In this document: piece after piece, positions 1 to 11,300 of the stretch | Position numbering within the stretch: position 1 is the stretch's first letter | Layout of the letters: each line of letters starts with the position of its first letter | Assembly (NCBI GenBank): GCA_963920705.1 | Contig: OY987226.1 | Coordinates: 28,900,706-28,964,705 of the forward strand | Origin: Odiellus spinosus | Taxonomy: Eukaryota; Arthropoda; Arachnida; Opiliones; Phalangiidae | Length of the DNA stretch: 64,000 bases | Direction: 5' to 3' | Notes under the pieces: generated by a model | Seen by the model: only the letters and a program-made list of their open reading frames with translations | What the model was told of the DNA's origin: nothing | Databases searched by the model: none | Made by a program: the position numbers and the translations under genes

Positions 1-697
1 CGAGACTTACAATCGCGTTCTATTGGTCGCTAGACCTTACAGGCGAGAAAATCAGGACCTCCATGAATCCCGCTAAGCCTATTTTCAGGGTAAGTTTTAA
101 ATTTATTTCTAGTTTGATATTTGTTCGTAAATTTTTTCACTAGTAGATTAGGCCTATATGAACAATAAGGAATCGATAAAAAAAAAATCACTGGTTGTTA
201 GGTTGCATTCTCCTTTTAAGAATTTTCAGCTTATGACTTACTCCGCTTTCTTGTAGGCATTTTCCTACAGTTCCCACATAAACAGTATAGGAAGTCAGCA
301 AGGGAGACATTGATACGTCATAGGTTTCTATCTCTCACCTCGGTGTCATCCCCCTTAGTGAGGGAGTTACAAGATTCTTCCCTACAAACGTTCCCCCGGT
401 AAGGGGGTTACATGACGTCAGGCTTTCTTTCCCCCTTGCCTCTTTGCTGTCTCCCTATTTACCTAAAGAATACCAGGTTTAAAAACAGTAATTTTTATCC
501 AAAAGTTTGCTAATATACTTAAATTTATACGACTAGTTCTAGAGACAACTGATCATCGGATGATTCAACTTCCGATGAACTATAATCATTTTGATCAGAA
601 TTCTCATAATTTGTGTCGCTTTCGAGTTCATACACGTATATGGCTGTATTTCAGCCATTATTGCTTTGAACGCCTCAAATTTTGAATAATGTTATAT
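1..697. other. Intergenic DNA, no gene seen
   Basis: No long open frame, RNA gene or recognisable transposon coding region is visible here. The stretch is AT-rich, with a few short C-rich and G-rich runs around 345-440. The last 7 bases (691-697) form the left target-site copy of the MITE that follows. Confidence 0.5.
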
Positions 698-988
698 CAA
701 GAAGGATCAGATTAGGAGAGGAAAAGTGGGAACGGCGCGGCTCCTACTGCGTCGGCCTAAACTCCCACTCTGGGAGAACGGGGGACAGACGGGGGTAGAG
801 ATGCTTCATGGTAAATTTTGTCACGTGGGTAAAACGAATCCTTTATGAGACGCGCTAGCTAGCGACCACGTGACAAAAGTTTACCTCGAGAATTTCCTAT
901 CCCCCCTTTCCACCCGAGTGGGAGGTTGGCTCTTCTCTCTCTAACTCAACGCAGCCCCACTTTTCCTCTCCTTATCTGATCCTTCTTG
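698..988. mobile_element. 291-bp MITE, 7-bp-TSD family, copy 1
   Basis: The ends are inverted repeats beginning CAAGAAGGATCAGA and ending with its complement, extending roughly 35 bp (…GGAGAGGAAAAGTGGG). The flanks GTTATAT (691-697) and GTTATAG (989-995) look like a 7-bp target duplication with one change. The interior has no coding capacity and holds a second inverted repeat around CACGTGG/CCACGTG. Four further copies lie at 44078, 45642, 59243 and 60814; three of the four loci compared have clear 7-bp duplications. The autonomous partner is not in the window, so the superfamily is undecided. Confidence 0.85.
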
Positions 989-1238
989 GTTATAGTTTAA
1001 GATCTAGTTAATATTAATAAAATAACCGCGAAACGTTTTCGTTTAAACTTTTCTCAGGAAACGCCAATCAAAACGGACTTTTTAGCATTATCTTCTATGG
1101 CGAGAGTCAATTCGATCGTAAAACTGACGTCACGCGCCCGCCGGCACTTTCGGGATTTTTTTCAATTCTTGAAAAGGAAAATCACGTGCTGGCGCCAGAC
1201 GAGGCCCGAATTGAGACAGGTTGCATGTGTACTTTAAC

Positions 1239-1593
1239 CAGCGTGGGAAATAAGGCGTGCCAGAGGGCAAATGTCCACTTTAAAAATTGCTTGGACCACT
1301 TTAAAAATTAAATCGGAGGGAGGGTAAGTGGTCAACGTGACCTCCAAGAAAATTCAAGGATTTTTTCAAAACGTTTCTTGATTTTATAATATTTGGAAGT
1401 CTGTTTGGACTTAGGTAGTTTTGTTAGTAGTAAAAATGTTATACCTGTAGGTCCAAGTCATTGAAAGCAAATTTATTAGTCTTTGTGACTGTGAGTTCTG
1501 CGTGTGACTCCTCATGGACCACTTTATTTATTTATAGGCCAAGGGGTCGGTGGTTATTTGTCCACTTTAAAAAAATCCTTATTTCCCACCCTG
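1239..1593. mobile_element. hAT-type MITE, 355 bp
   Basis: Its termini are CAGCGTGGGAAATAAGG and the near-complement CCTTATTTCCCACCCTG. The 8-bp flanks ACTTTAAC and GTTTCAAC agree at 6 of 8 positions, which fits an aged hAT 8-bp target duplication. The same TIR family with a perfect 8-bp duplication is at 21096-22055. No transposase frame is present. It abuts the zinc-knuckle coding region of Gypsy remnant A, so it probably inserted into or next to that element. Confidence 0.65.
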
Positions 1594-2677
1594 GTTTCAA
1601 CTGTAATGGGATTGGACATTTGGCCAGGAACTGTCCTTCCCCACGAATGTTCAGGAATCAGAACCAGGGAAACGCCGGAGTGGGAGACAGAGTTACAAAC
1701 GCCCAGCCTCCCGCTACCATTCAATAAGTTCAAACAGTTCAGATTCATCTAAATCACCTCCTCCCCATAGATTGGGTTTAATTAAACGAAGGAGGACATA
1801 TTACAGAATTCATCATATCATTTATGTTATTTTTGGACATGGAACAATACCTACCCGATAAGACAACGGAGCGGAAGTCTCAATGGAGAGAAATTAAGAA
1901 TAAACGAGGTGAAGAAGAAATATTTGCTCCGAATGAGAAAGTAACGAAACGCATTATAATGGGAGATGGTCACTATACCTTTACGAAAGGATCCACTAAA
2001 TTGGATTGAGATAAAATTCGAAAATGGTGAATCAAGAAAATTCTCTCAAGAGTTCCACATAGTTCCATTTCTACTTTGCGATGCTATCCTAGGGCAAGAT
2101 TTTCTCGAAGATTGGAAGGTAATTATGAATTTTAAGGACAAATCTTGTCACATCAACGGACCCACCTTGAAATTTCAAGACCTATAGAAAGATAAGGGCC
2201 CTCCCTCACCTGAAATTGTTCAAATTGTAAACGAAGCGATCGATAGAACCAAACTTCCGATGAAATATCGAGTGAGCGATCGAAAGAAGGAAATTGTTGA
2301 ACAACACATTTCCGAAATGTTAAAAGAGGGAATAGTTCGACCTTCCACATCTCCATGGGCATCCCCTATTGTCATAGTAGAGAAAGATGATGGATCAGGC
2401 ACTGGAAAGATCAAAACCAGATTGTGTGTGGATTTAAGAGGAGTAAACAAAGTTACAGAAAAGGACCCATACCCAATACCACGGATTGAAAAGGCATTAA
2501 ACAAGCTGGGAAAGCCAAAATATATTACTGCTCTTGATTTAAAAAGTGGATACTGGGAAGTAGAAATGTGTTCTGACTGCACACCGAAAACAGCTTTCAT
2601 TTCCATGAAAGCTCATCTTCCGAACTAGAATCAGGGGAATTTAGAAATTCATCGGAATCATCTGATGAAGGAACCGA
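1594..2677 (+). pseudogene. Gypsy remnant A, 5' part (NC, protease, RT)
   Basis: This is a fossil of a Ty3/Gypsy element. In order it shows a retroviral-type CCHC knuckle (CNGIGHLARNC), the C-terminal half of a retropepsin with the ILGQDFL motif near 2085, and the start of reverse transcriptase with SPWASPIVIVEKDD and the LCVDLRGVNKVT motif, up to about 2610. It is broken in several places and has no LTRs in the window. Element B is inserted at 2678, and a further piece of probably the same element follows B at 17882. It is the oldest layer of this nest. Confidence 0.8.
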
Positions 2678-3014
2678 TATAGCGGACAGTGGACATTTCT
2701 AGTATGGAGTTTTGCCGTTTTTGTCGCTACAGTCGCCCTACCCAGTCTGTAGGGTATGGATCGACTGCTAGTGAGAAAGAAAAAGTTAGTTGATGGCGAG
2801 AAGTCGAGTCTGGTGGTTTTACCATTTAATAAATAAGAAAAGCAGTCAATAAGAAATGTCCACGCTACATTCTTCATCTCAGGAATTATTAATATTATTC
2901 CAAGTGAGTTGTTATTGAGTATAAAGATATAATCAAGTTAAACCCAATAGGATAGAATCCAAAGCCAAGGGTTAGTAACGGCCCTAATCAATAGCTAGAA
3001 CCTAAAACGTTACA
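2678..3014 (+). repeat. 5' LTR of Gypsy B
   Basis: The LTR begins TATAGCGGACAGTGG and ends AAAACGTTACA. It is followed by a primer-binding-site-like stretch TGGTGATAGAGGTGAAG near 3016. It matches 17436-17877 almost base for base once the MITE in the latter is set aside. Confidence 0.92.
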
Positions 3015-3218
3015 TTGGTGATAGAGGTGAAGCTTGAGTGTATTGGGTTTTTATGGATTTTTATGTTTCGCTCTCTTCTTTTTACGTTTTGACAGTTCGT
3101 TTTTTTTTTTATAATTTTGGATTTTTTTTTAGTTTGATTCTTTTTATTGCGCATCCCTTTTAATTAGTTTAGTTTTAGTTAGTTCGTTAGTTACCGATAT
3201 TTTTTTTATTAGATTTTT

Positions 3219-4140
3219 ATGCCCCTTACTCGTGCTGCCTTGGTTCGTGCTCGTAGTGCCAGTGTCAATGATTTACCGCTCTTATCCCACGGTGTTTTGC
3301 AAAAACTTCCCGCTGTTGGGTTAGATTCTCCACCCCCTAAGGACTCTGTTGACGAATTTAACGATTTCTTAGATACATTCTCTACTACTGTCAGGATGTC
3401 AAAAACCGAAACCGCTTCTTCGGGTTCTCCGGATGTGGCTACTTGTATTGCTTTACTGACCAAGAATGTTAACCTGTTGGGCCAGACTGTTAGTCAACCT
3501 AGGCCTGGGTATAACATCCCTACCCCTACTTTTACTTTTTCTGGGTCACGGCAAGAGAATCCGTTACGCTTCATTAAGGATTTGAAGAAATTCTGTGTTT
3601 CCGAGAATTACAGTACTGATATAATGTTACAGAAACTTCCGGTTTTGCTTAAGGGCAGTGCTGAGACTTGGTGGGATTCCCAGTCGTTCTCGACTTTTTC
3701 GGGTTTCGAGACTGCTTTTCTTACTCGCTATTTTACTCCCGAATTTAAACGGGCTTTAAAACATCAGCTACTACACCGTCGACAGGCCCCTGTTGAGGAC
3801 CCTGAAACTTTTATTAGTGATGTTCTCGGCCTCAATAATCAGTTACCTGTCCCTTTATCTGATGACGATATTTTAGACTTGATTTACGAAGGCTTAAATC
3901 AGGACCTCGTTCGGCAGCACCAGCTTATCTATTCTTGAGGAGGAGATTTCGTATGCCCGTCGCCTTCTTGGTCGTTTAGCACCTTCACCCGTAGTAAAGC
4001 GTCCGTTACCTGTGGTTTCAGGTTCTTTTTCTGCTACACCTAGTTCGTCACAACCAAGCGGTCCAACTTGCTGGACATGTAATCAAGTTGGTCATGTCTC
4101 CAAATTTTGCCCCAATCGCTCTGGGTCAAAAAACTTTCCA
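3219..4140 (+). pseudogene. Gypsy B gag region
   Basis: The ATG at 3219 opens a Gag frame with a Gypsy capsid domain: TFTFSGSRQENPLRFIKDL, followed by AETWWDSQSFSTF and FLTRYFTPEFKRALKHQLL, the retrotransposon gag signature. A CCHC nucleocapsid knuckle (CWTCNQVGHVSKFC) lies near 4070-4110. Gag would form the cytoplasmic particle that packages element RNA. The region is not fully open, so it is treated as a fossil. The start was chosen because it is the first ATG after the leader and precedes all recognisable Gag sequence. Confidence 0.8.
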
Positions 4141-4239
4141 GGCCGAGCGGGAGTTTAGACCACTCTTGCTCAGGGCCTTTGTCTGACAAAATTTCTCAAC
4201 CCGATTACTCTTCTACTACCCACCCTAAGCGTTTTCAAC

Positions 4240-5800
4240 AGAATATTCTAAACATGCTTTATAGTTTTACGACACTCTATGCTCGTGTCTCTGTTGTTTT
4301 GCCAAATGGCCGTACCTTACCTTGCTTGTTGGACTCTGGTTCGGATTTCTCCCATTTTAATGAGGGGACATGGACTGCTCTTTTTCCTGATTGGGTTCCA
4401 TCCCCCGATCGTCCACCTGTTACAATGGCCGATGGCTCCTCCCAAGTAGTGTTGGATGCACGTCACTTCACGATTAAAATTCGGAATCATCCATTTTCCA
4501 ATGAATTTTCCTTAGTTGAAAATTTAGTGGAACCTGGCATTCTTGGTCGTGATTTTTTGATTAATCATGCAGTGACGATGGATTATGGTTCTGGTACGGT
4601 GGCTTTATTCACAAATTAGCATTTCTTTTGATAATTATGATAATGACTCTTTCCCGCCTTGTGATGGGGACTTTGAGTTTGAAATTGATAAAGCTGTCTC
4701 CCGCACTTCGTTATCAGATACACAGCGTCAGGATTTACGATGTCTTTTGCGTGAGTTTCCTTCTGTGTTCTCTGTAAAGCCGGGCTTGACGACTGTCACC
4801 CGACATGTTATTAATACTGGTGATGCTGCTCCAATTGCTTCCAAGCCTTATAGGGTTTCTCGGTTAAAGGAACGCCTCATAGAACGTCATATTGACGAAA
4901 TGCTAGAGAATGATATTATTGTTCGTTCCCAAAGTCCCTGGGCTTCTCCCGTGGTGGTTGTCCCGAAAAAAACCCCGTTGCATGACTGTGATGTGAATGC
5001 CCCTGTGAGTTCTTTTAGCCGGTTTTGTGTGGATCTGCGACGTCTCAATGCTGTTACTATTCGGGATCCTTACCCAATTCCACGGATCGATGATCTTATC
5101 GATGTTTTGGGTCAGCCTTCTTTTATTACAGCTTTGGACCTCCGTTCTGGTTTTTGGCAGGTTCCGATGGATCCCGATAGTCAGGCTAAGACATGTTTTA
5201 CTACCCATTATGGTAACTTTGAGTTTTTACGCATGCCCTTTGGTCATGTAAATTCCCCGTCCACCTTTCAGCGCATGATGCAGGATGTGTTACATGAACG
5301 TCGTCATTATCAGTCGGAAGTTTATTTTGATGACGTTTTGACAGCCCACGCAGAATGGCAACCACATCTTGCTGCCCTTCACTATATATTTTCTCGCCTA
5401 GCCATTGCCAATCTTACGGTACGTTTAGACAAATGTGATTTTGCGAAATCTGAGGCCAAAATCTTGGGTCATATCCTTAGTTCCAAGGGTGTCAGTGTCG
5501 ATCCCCAAAAGCTTGCGGATGTACGTGATTTTCCATCTCCTAAAAATGTAAAACAGCTGGAACGTTTCTTGGGATTCATGGGTTGGCATCAGAAATTTAT
5601 TCCGCGTTATGCTGATCTCGCCCAACCTCTCTATAGTTTGCGTCGCAAGTTTCAACGATGGCGTTGGACCAACGACCATCAGTTGGCATTCGAATCCTTG
5701 AAATCTGCTCTTTTGTCTGCGCTTCCCCTTTCCACCTCTAGGGACGACTGTCCATTCCTATTGACAACTGATGCTTCAGATGTTGGTTTGGGGGCTATGC
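4240..5800 (+). pseudogene. Gypsy B protease and reverse transcriptase
   Basis: A retropepsin with the LLDSGSDFS active-site motif and the ILGRDFL motif occupies about 4260-4617. It is followed by reverse transcriptase with SPWASPVVVVPKK, FCVDLRRLNAVT, PFGHVNSPSTFQRMM and the catalytic loop YFDDVL near 5325. The beginning of RNase H (LTTDASDVGLGAML) ends exactly where element C is inserted at 5801. These enzymes process the polyprotein and copy the RNA genome. Confidence 0.88.
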
Positions 5801-6114
5801 TGTAACGGGGATGGTAAAGGGATCCCTAGGTACGGGGATAGGGGCTTATTTCCAGCATAGGTTCCTTTGGCTTTCCCTAGGTGCTGCATCGGGCCTCCAT
5901 ATACCCTAGATTCTCGACCCTGTGAGATCACGTGACTACCTAGGTTAAAAGGAAGACATCAACCCAGCCTCGGGGCAGATTCCCAGTCGACGCCCAGGAG
6001 ACCAGTTCTATATCAAGCTTTAGTTCTGTACTAGAAGTTCCTGTTGATAATTAAATTGCCTTTTAAACTAGTTAACTGTCTGATTATTAGTAAATAGTTA
6101 AGCGCACAGTTACA
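5801..6114 (+). repeat. 5' LTR of Gypsy C
   Basis: The LTR runs from TGTAACGGGGATGG to AGTTACA, with the expected TG…CA ends. It is followed by TGGAGCCACCGCCGAG near 6117, a tRNA-primer-binding-like site whose complement ends in CCA and contains a T-loop-like GTTCGATC. The match to 14111-14439 is nearly perfect. Confidence 0.95.
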
Positions 6115-6705
6115 ATTGGAGCCACCGCCGAGATCGAACAGTTATATCGGGATAATTTTTTTTTTTAAACTAAGTTTTTCGGTTGCCAGTTTTTCGTGAT
6201 TTTTGGATTGAAATTTGTGCGCGACTGATCTGAAGAGGAATTAACTTATTAGTTATTTGGTGTGAACTGAAAGATTGGTTCTCGTCTAGTTTATGTGCAT
6301 GTGCTCATCTCTGAAGCTCAGAAGATTCTTTGGAGTCCAGCTCTCGGTTTTTGGTTCCGAACGCACTGGAAGGGTTTGTGCGGTTTATTTCCGTGGTTGC
6401 CTAGGACGCTTGTGGTGACGTAAATTCGGCATAAAAAATGCGGATTTCGTAGCTGTTGCTTTCTTTTTTCTCGTTGCTTCTCGCCCAGAGCAAGTTCCTT
6501 GTTTTCGCCCGCGAAATTTCTTTGTTCCCTTTGTTTTGCTTTTGCAGTGCCAAGGTAATTGCGATTAACTGTTTTTATTATTATTGTGTTTTATTACTTT
6601 TTAGTTTTTGAATATTCAATTTTAGATTAGGTTTTTATTAATTTTGAAGTTTTAATTAGGTTTTTTTAAAGTTTTAAGTCGTTTTTCGCGAAGCCTTGGC
6701 TAATC
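6115..6705 (+). other. Leader (5' UTR) of Gypsy C
   Basis: This untranslated leader lies between the primer site and gag. It is T-rich with several poly-T runs and no long frame. It would be expected to hold packaging and dimerisation signals, but none can be identified by eye. Confidence 0.6.
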
Positions 6706-8385
6706 ATGTGGGCAATCGTAGGGATAGTAGTTGCGACGATTTTGGTTTGCTTGGGTCTCTTTGGATTTTGTTTTTTAAAATTTGGGCCGTTGTTTTTTAA
6801 CCAGTTTAGTGATGCAGGTTCTTTTAGTCCTAAATTGCAAGGGAGACCAGTACAAAGGAGGAATCGTAGGGATACTTTAAATCTGCCTAGGAATTACCCA
6901 GTTCGTAATCGTAGGGTTCTTGATGTGCGGAAGAATCCTCAGGAGGAGCTTAATTTGATTCAGCGTTTTGTGGCATCTTGTGTAGATGATAGATTAGATT
7001 TATTGAAGGGTAAAACGCCTTTGGTCGAACCCAGGTTAGCACCTAATGTTCCACGGGTGCCTACAGTTTCACCAGAGCCCCCTTTAGATGTTTCCGAGGA
7101 GGTTAATGTTTTAGATGAGACTCCGTGTCTAGAGGAAATGGTTAATCAACGAATTCAGCAACAGCTAGACGAGGCAGAGAATTTAAGTAGGCGGCAGAAT
7201 CAGGGGGCTTCTCTATCACAGAGGGATCGTTTTGAGGCGGAATTAGAGAATCAGCGCGAATTGGACAGGACAAGACAGCGCCAGCGAGATATTGAACGAC
7301 AAATTAGGATAGATACACAGGCTCGTGATGAGTTCACTCAAGGGGTGGATAATCCTTTACCTAGTTGTCCTTCAGTTCCTCAACCTCAGGGATGCCCAGG
7401 AGTTCCGTTCGATTCAAGGGTTAGGTCCTCAAGTCATAATGATATAGATCCGATTAGTGGCGAGGAACGAGTTCCAGCTGTTCTCATAGCTCACATGAAA
7501 ATGCCTACATTCTCCGGTGATACCCAGGAAGATCCGAAATTGTTTTTGAAAACCTTAGAGAATTTTATTTTATATCATATAATACGTAAGGATGATTTAC
7601 CAGTGTTATGCCCTTTGATTTTTACGGACAGTGCTAAGATTTGGATAGAAGAGTTTTTTCTTAGGCATGGCGAGAATATTTCGTGGAATACCTTGGCGTT
7701 GGCTTTTAAAACTCGATATTTATCACAAAGTCGTGAACAGTCAATTCGGATATCACTATACAGTGCCACGCAAAACGTTGGAGAGGATTTATGGATGTTT
7801 CGAAAGCGAATAGTAGGCATTAATAGGTTATTAGATTCTCCTTTAGTGGAGGAAGAGTTAGTAAAGCTTTTACTTTCCAAGGTTCCTCCTATGGTTCAGT
7901 TATTGATTTCTGAGGATGGTTGCACAACGTTAGAAGATTTTGATCGGGAAATTTTAAGAATTCAGACAGCTTGGGAACGCGGGGTAAATATGGAAGGAAT
8001 CAATAATGGGTTGACTAATATGGGAAATAGCGTTGGCAGTTCAGGGTTTGGAAGAAATTCCCGTGGAAACGTGTCAAACCATGGTTCAGGGCCTTGGTCG
8101 ATGGGGAATAATTCTCGTACTGGTTCCGCTAATCAAATAAGCTCTAGACCCGCAATTACGCGGGGAGATGCTAATAATGGTTGTTTTTTGTGCGGAAGCT
8201 CAAGCCATTTCCGTAGAGAGTGCCCCCAACTACAGGCGTCACCTAGGGCATCTAGGATTGGTCAGAGACCTCGTTTTTCTTCGGTCTCGTCCCAGGGTGG
8301 TAGTGCTTCCTTACCGTCGGGAGTTAATCAGATATCTAGTAACACCCCAGTCCCTCGCCCTCTCGAATCTAATTCGGGAAACTAG
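6706..8385 (+). CDS. Gypsy C Gag with N-terminal membrane anchor
   Basis: This 559-aa frame begins with a strongly hydrophobic segment (about residues 2-24, GIVVATILVCLGLFGFCF), predicting a signal anchor. Next comes a Pro-rich stretch and a Gln/Arg/Glu-rich region with coiled-coil character (about 145-215). A capsid-like domain follows (about 265-425: MPTFSGDTQEDPKLFLKTL, then RYLSQSREQSIRISLYSAT). The C-terminal part is Gly/Ser/Asn-rich with a CCHC knuckle, CFLCGSSSHFRREC, near residue 490. Gag builds the particle; an N-terminal transmembrane segment is unusual for Gypsy Gag and suggests membrane-associated assembly. The stop lies directly after a GGGAAAC frameshift heptamer linking it to pol. 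Confidence 0.88.
   Translation: MWAIVGIVVATILVCLGLFGFCFLKFGPLFFNQFSDAGSFSPKLQGRPVQRRNRRDTLNLPRNYPVRNRRVLDVRKNPQEELNLIQRFVASCVDDRLDLLKGKTPLVEPRLAPNVPRVPTVSPEPPLDVSEEVNVLDETPCLEEMVNQRIQQQLDEAENLSRRQNQGASLSQRDRFEAELENQRELDRTRQRQRDIERQIRIDTQARDEFTQGVDNPLPSCPSVPQPQGCPGVPFDSRVRSSSHNDIDPISGEERVPAVLIAHMKMPTFSGDTQEDPKLFLKTLENFILYHIIRKDDLPVLCPLIFTDSAKIWIEEFFLRHGENISWNTLALAFKTRYLSQSREQSIRISLYSATQNVGEDLWMFRKRIVGINRLLDSPLVEEELVKLLLSKVPPMVQLLISEDGCTTLEDFDREILRIQTAWERGVNMEGINNGLTNMGNSVGSSGFGRNSRGNVSNHGSGPWSMGNNSRTGSANQISSRPAITRGDANNGCFLCGSSSHFRRECPQLQASPRASRIGQRPRFSSVSSQGGSASLPSGVNQISSNTPVPRPLESNSGN
8376..8382 (+). promoter_or_regulatory. Probable -1 ribosomal frameshift site (gag-pol)
   Basis: The heptamer GGGAAAC is phased as G GGA AAC in the gag frame and sits immediately before the gag stop at 8383-8385. 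The pol frame is open from about 8373 and lies in the -1 frame. This is the classic X XXY YYZ slippery pattern used by many retroelements to make Gag-Pol. A downstream pseudoknot or stem was not verified. Confidence 0.75.
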
Positions 8386-8396
8386 AGTTCAGTGCC

Positions 8397-11300
8397 TTGG
8401 TAGGGTCGCAAGGTGCTTGGGAATCTCAGATTGACCCAGTTGTTAGGTTGAATTCCGCGGTTTTGGATTTGGGGGATAGTAAATTAAAGGGAATTAGAAT
8501 TTCAGTGTCAAATAAAGAATGTATTGCCTTCCTAGATTGTGGGGCTGACCAATGTATTATAACACGCGAATTTTTATCTGAATTAGGGTTAATGAATTTA
8601 TTGGTTTCTAAGCCTCGGACTGTGCAGTGGATGAAAAAAGGTTTTACGAGTAATTCCTTAGGTTACGTGGATTTAGAAGTGGATTTTGGGGAGGACATGG
8701 GGATAATGCCAGTAAGATTTCAGGTAGTCCCGGGTTTGGAATTTCCTCTTACATTAGGAATGGGCCTTTTAGACGATATGAGAGCCGTGATAGATAATTA
8801 CCGTAACGTGTTTAGTTACTGTGGAAAAACTTTGCCTTTGGTGTACCTACGGGATGAGGTAGCAACATTAACCGGGGGTGATCAAGTTTTAGGTCCCCCT
8901 AAACCTAAGGTAGATTTTTCGTCATTGAATGTAGGCCAGTTAACGGAGGATGAACGGTGGGATTTATCAGAACTTAGTCAGGAGTTTTCAGAGCTTTTTT
9001 CGGGGAAATTGGGTCGTACCAATATCGTTCAACATCGTCTTAGGTTAAAACCAGGGACTGTTCCTATAAGGAGACAACCTTATTCACATAGTCGTGCAAC
9101 TAGTGAGGAAATTGATCGACAAGTTCAGGACTTATTACAGAAGGGGTTGATTAGGCCATCTAATAGTCCATGGGCATCTCCTACTATAATAGTTCCTAAG
9201 AAAGATACCTTGGAGAAGCGGATGTGCGTTGATATAACAAAGTTAAATAGTGTTACGCTAGATGACCCGTATCCCATACCCAAAATAGATGACATTATAG
9301 ATAACATGGGAAAGCCTAGGTATATTACTAAATTAGACCTAAAGTCCGGTTATTGGCAGGTTGCCATGGCTCCAGAGGACATAGAGAAAACTGCCTTTGT
9401 AACTAGAGAGGGCAAGTTCGAGTGGTTAGTTTTGCCGTTCGGTTTGAAAGGGGCACCGGCAACGTTCATGCGGTTGATGAATAAAGTCTTACGATTTGCT
9501 CGTAGATATGGTATTGGGATTTATCTTGACGATGTGGTGATAGCTAGTACCACATGGGCTGACCATTTAGCGGCTTTACGTTATGTATTCTCTCAATTTA
9601 AACACGCAGGTCTTACGTTAAACGTTGGTAAATGTTTTTTTGGGGTTCCTAAGGTTTCGGTTTTGGGCTACCTGGTAAGCGCTGAAGGGGTAGAAGTAGA
9701 TCCGGAGAAAGTTCGGGCGATTAAGGATTTTCCACGCCCTCGTAACATGAAACAGGTGTCTTCTTTCCTAGGCATGTGTGGTTTTCATTCGAGATTCATT
9801 CCCCATTATGCAGACTATACTGCCCCTTTAAATAGATTAAAACGGAAAAACCAAAAGTTTCGTTGGGGAGACACAGAAGAAAACGCGTTTCAGAGTTTAA
9901 AAACAGCTATTTCCCAGGCAGTCTTGTTACAAGTTCCCGATCCAAATGGAAAGTTTATAATCACAACAGATGCTAGTGGAATTGGAATGGGTGGCATGTT
10001 ATCACAAATTCAGAATGGTGTCGAGGTTTCCTTGGGATATACAAGTAAACTCTTTAAGCCGGCAGAATTAAGATATAGTACCCCGGAACAGGAGGCCATG
10101 GCAGTAGTAGAGGCTGTACGAAAGTTTAGACATTATGTGGAAGGTAGGGAGTTTGCCGTAGTCTCTGATCATCAAGCGTTATGTTGGATGTTGAAGCTTA
10201 AAAATAAGAAAAGTAGACTTATGAGATGGGCCTTGGAGCTTCAGGAGTTTATGCCATTCGAGATTTTGCATAGAGCGGGGAAAGATAATTTAGTAGCTGA
10301 CGCCTTATCTAGATGCCCAGTGTCAGACTTAGATGTTGTATGTCCTAAGGTTATAGATAGCGATTATGTAAGTTCAGATTTATCAGCACTTCCAATGCCC
10401 GATAATCAATCCTTGAACGCTTTTCGTTTGAATATGTCGATTTGTAACCCGGTAGACCTTGGACAACCTCTGGATTATGTTACTTTGGCAGAGATAAAAC
10501 AGGCGCAGTTGTTAGAGGGTCAATTTAGCGAAATCAAGGGCAAGTTAGAAAGAGGTGAAGATTCTAAGGTATATTGTATCAAAGATGATTTGCTTTATAG
10601 AAAGGCGGAAGGTTTTAAGCCAGCTAAAGTGGTGGTGCCTACAGAATTAATACCTCGGTTAATGCAGGCTTTTCATAATCACCCTCTCTCAGGTCATAGA
10701 GGCCGTACAGCAACATACATGAGAGTTCAGGCTAAATATTACCATCCTAGGTTGTATTCCTTGGTTCAGAAATACGTACAGAATTGTGACACTTGCCAAC
10801 GGTATAAAAGTAGAAATACGAAGAAGCCAGGGTTAATGATTCCTTCGCATAAAATTCACCCAGGAGACTTGGTTGGGATAGACATAATGGGTCCCCTTCC
10901 AGTGACGAAGCAGCAGAACCGTTTTTTAGTCGTAATGGTAGATTACTTTACCAAATACGTAGAGGTTTTCCCTGTTAGGAGTGTTACTGCCCTAATATTA
11001 TGTAAGGTTCTATTGCAGTATGTGTCTCGTCACGGTGTTATGTCTGCCTTGTTGTCGGATAATGGGCCCCAGTTTATTTCAGGATTATGGAAACGGTTGT
11101 GCATGATGTTGAAAATAAAACTAAAGTTCGTGTCACCTTACCATCCCCAGGCTAACATGACGGAGAGGTGTAATAGGGTAATTGGGGAAATAATGAGTAT
11201 TTATGCTGGGAATGTCCATACTACTTGGGATGCCCACTTGCCTTTAATTCAATTGGCGGTTAATAGCGTTGTACATAGTTCTACCGGATATTCCCCGTTT

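Noticed and set aside
7575-7880. Antisense frame inside Gypsy C gag
   Set aside because: It is a shadow of the gag coding strand with no independent signal.
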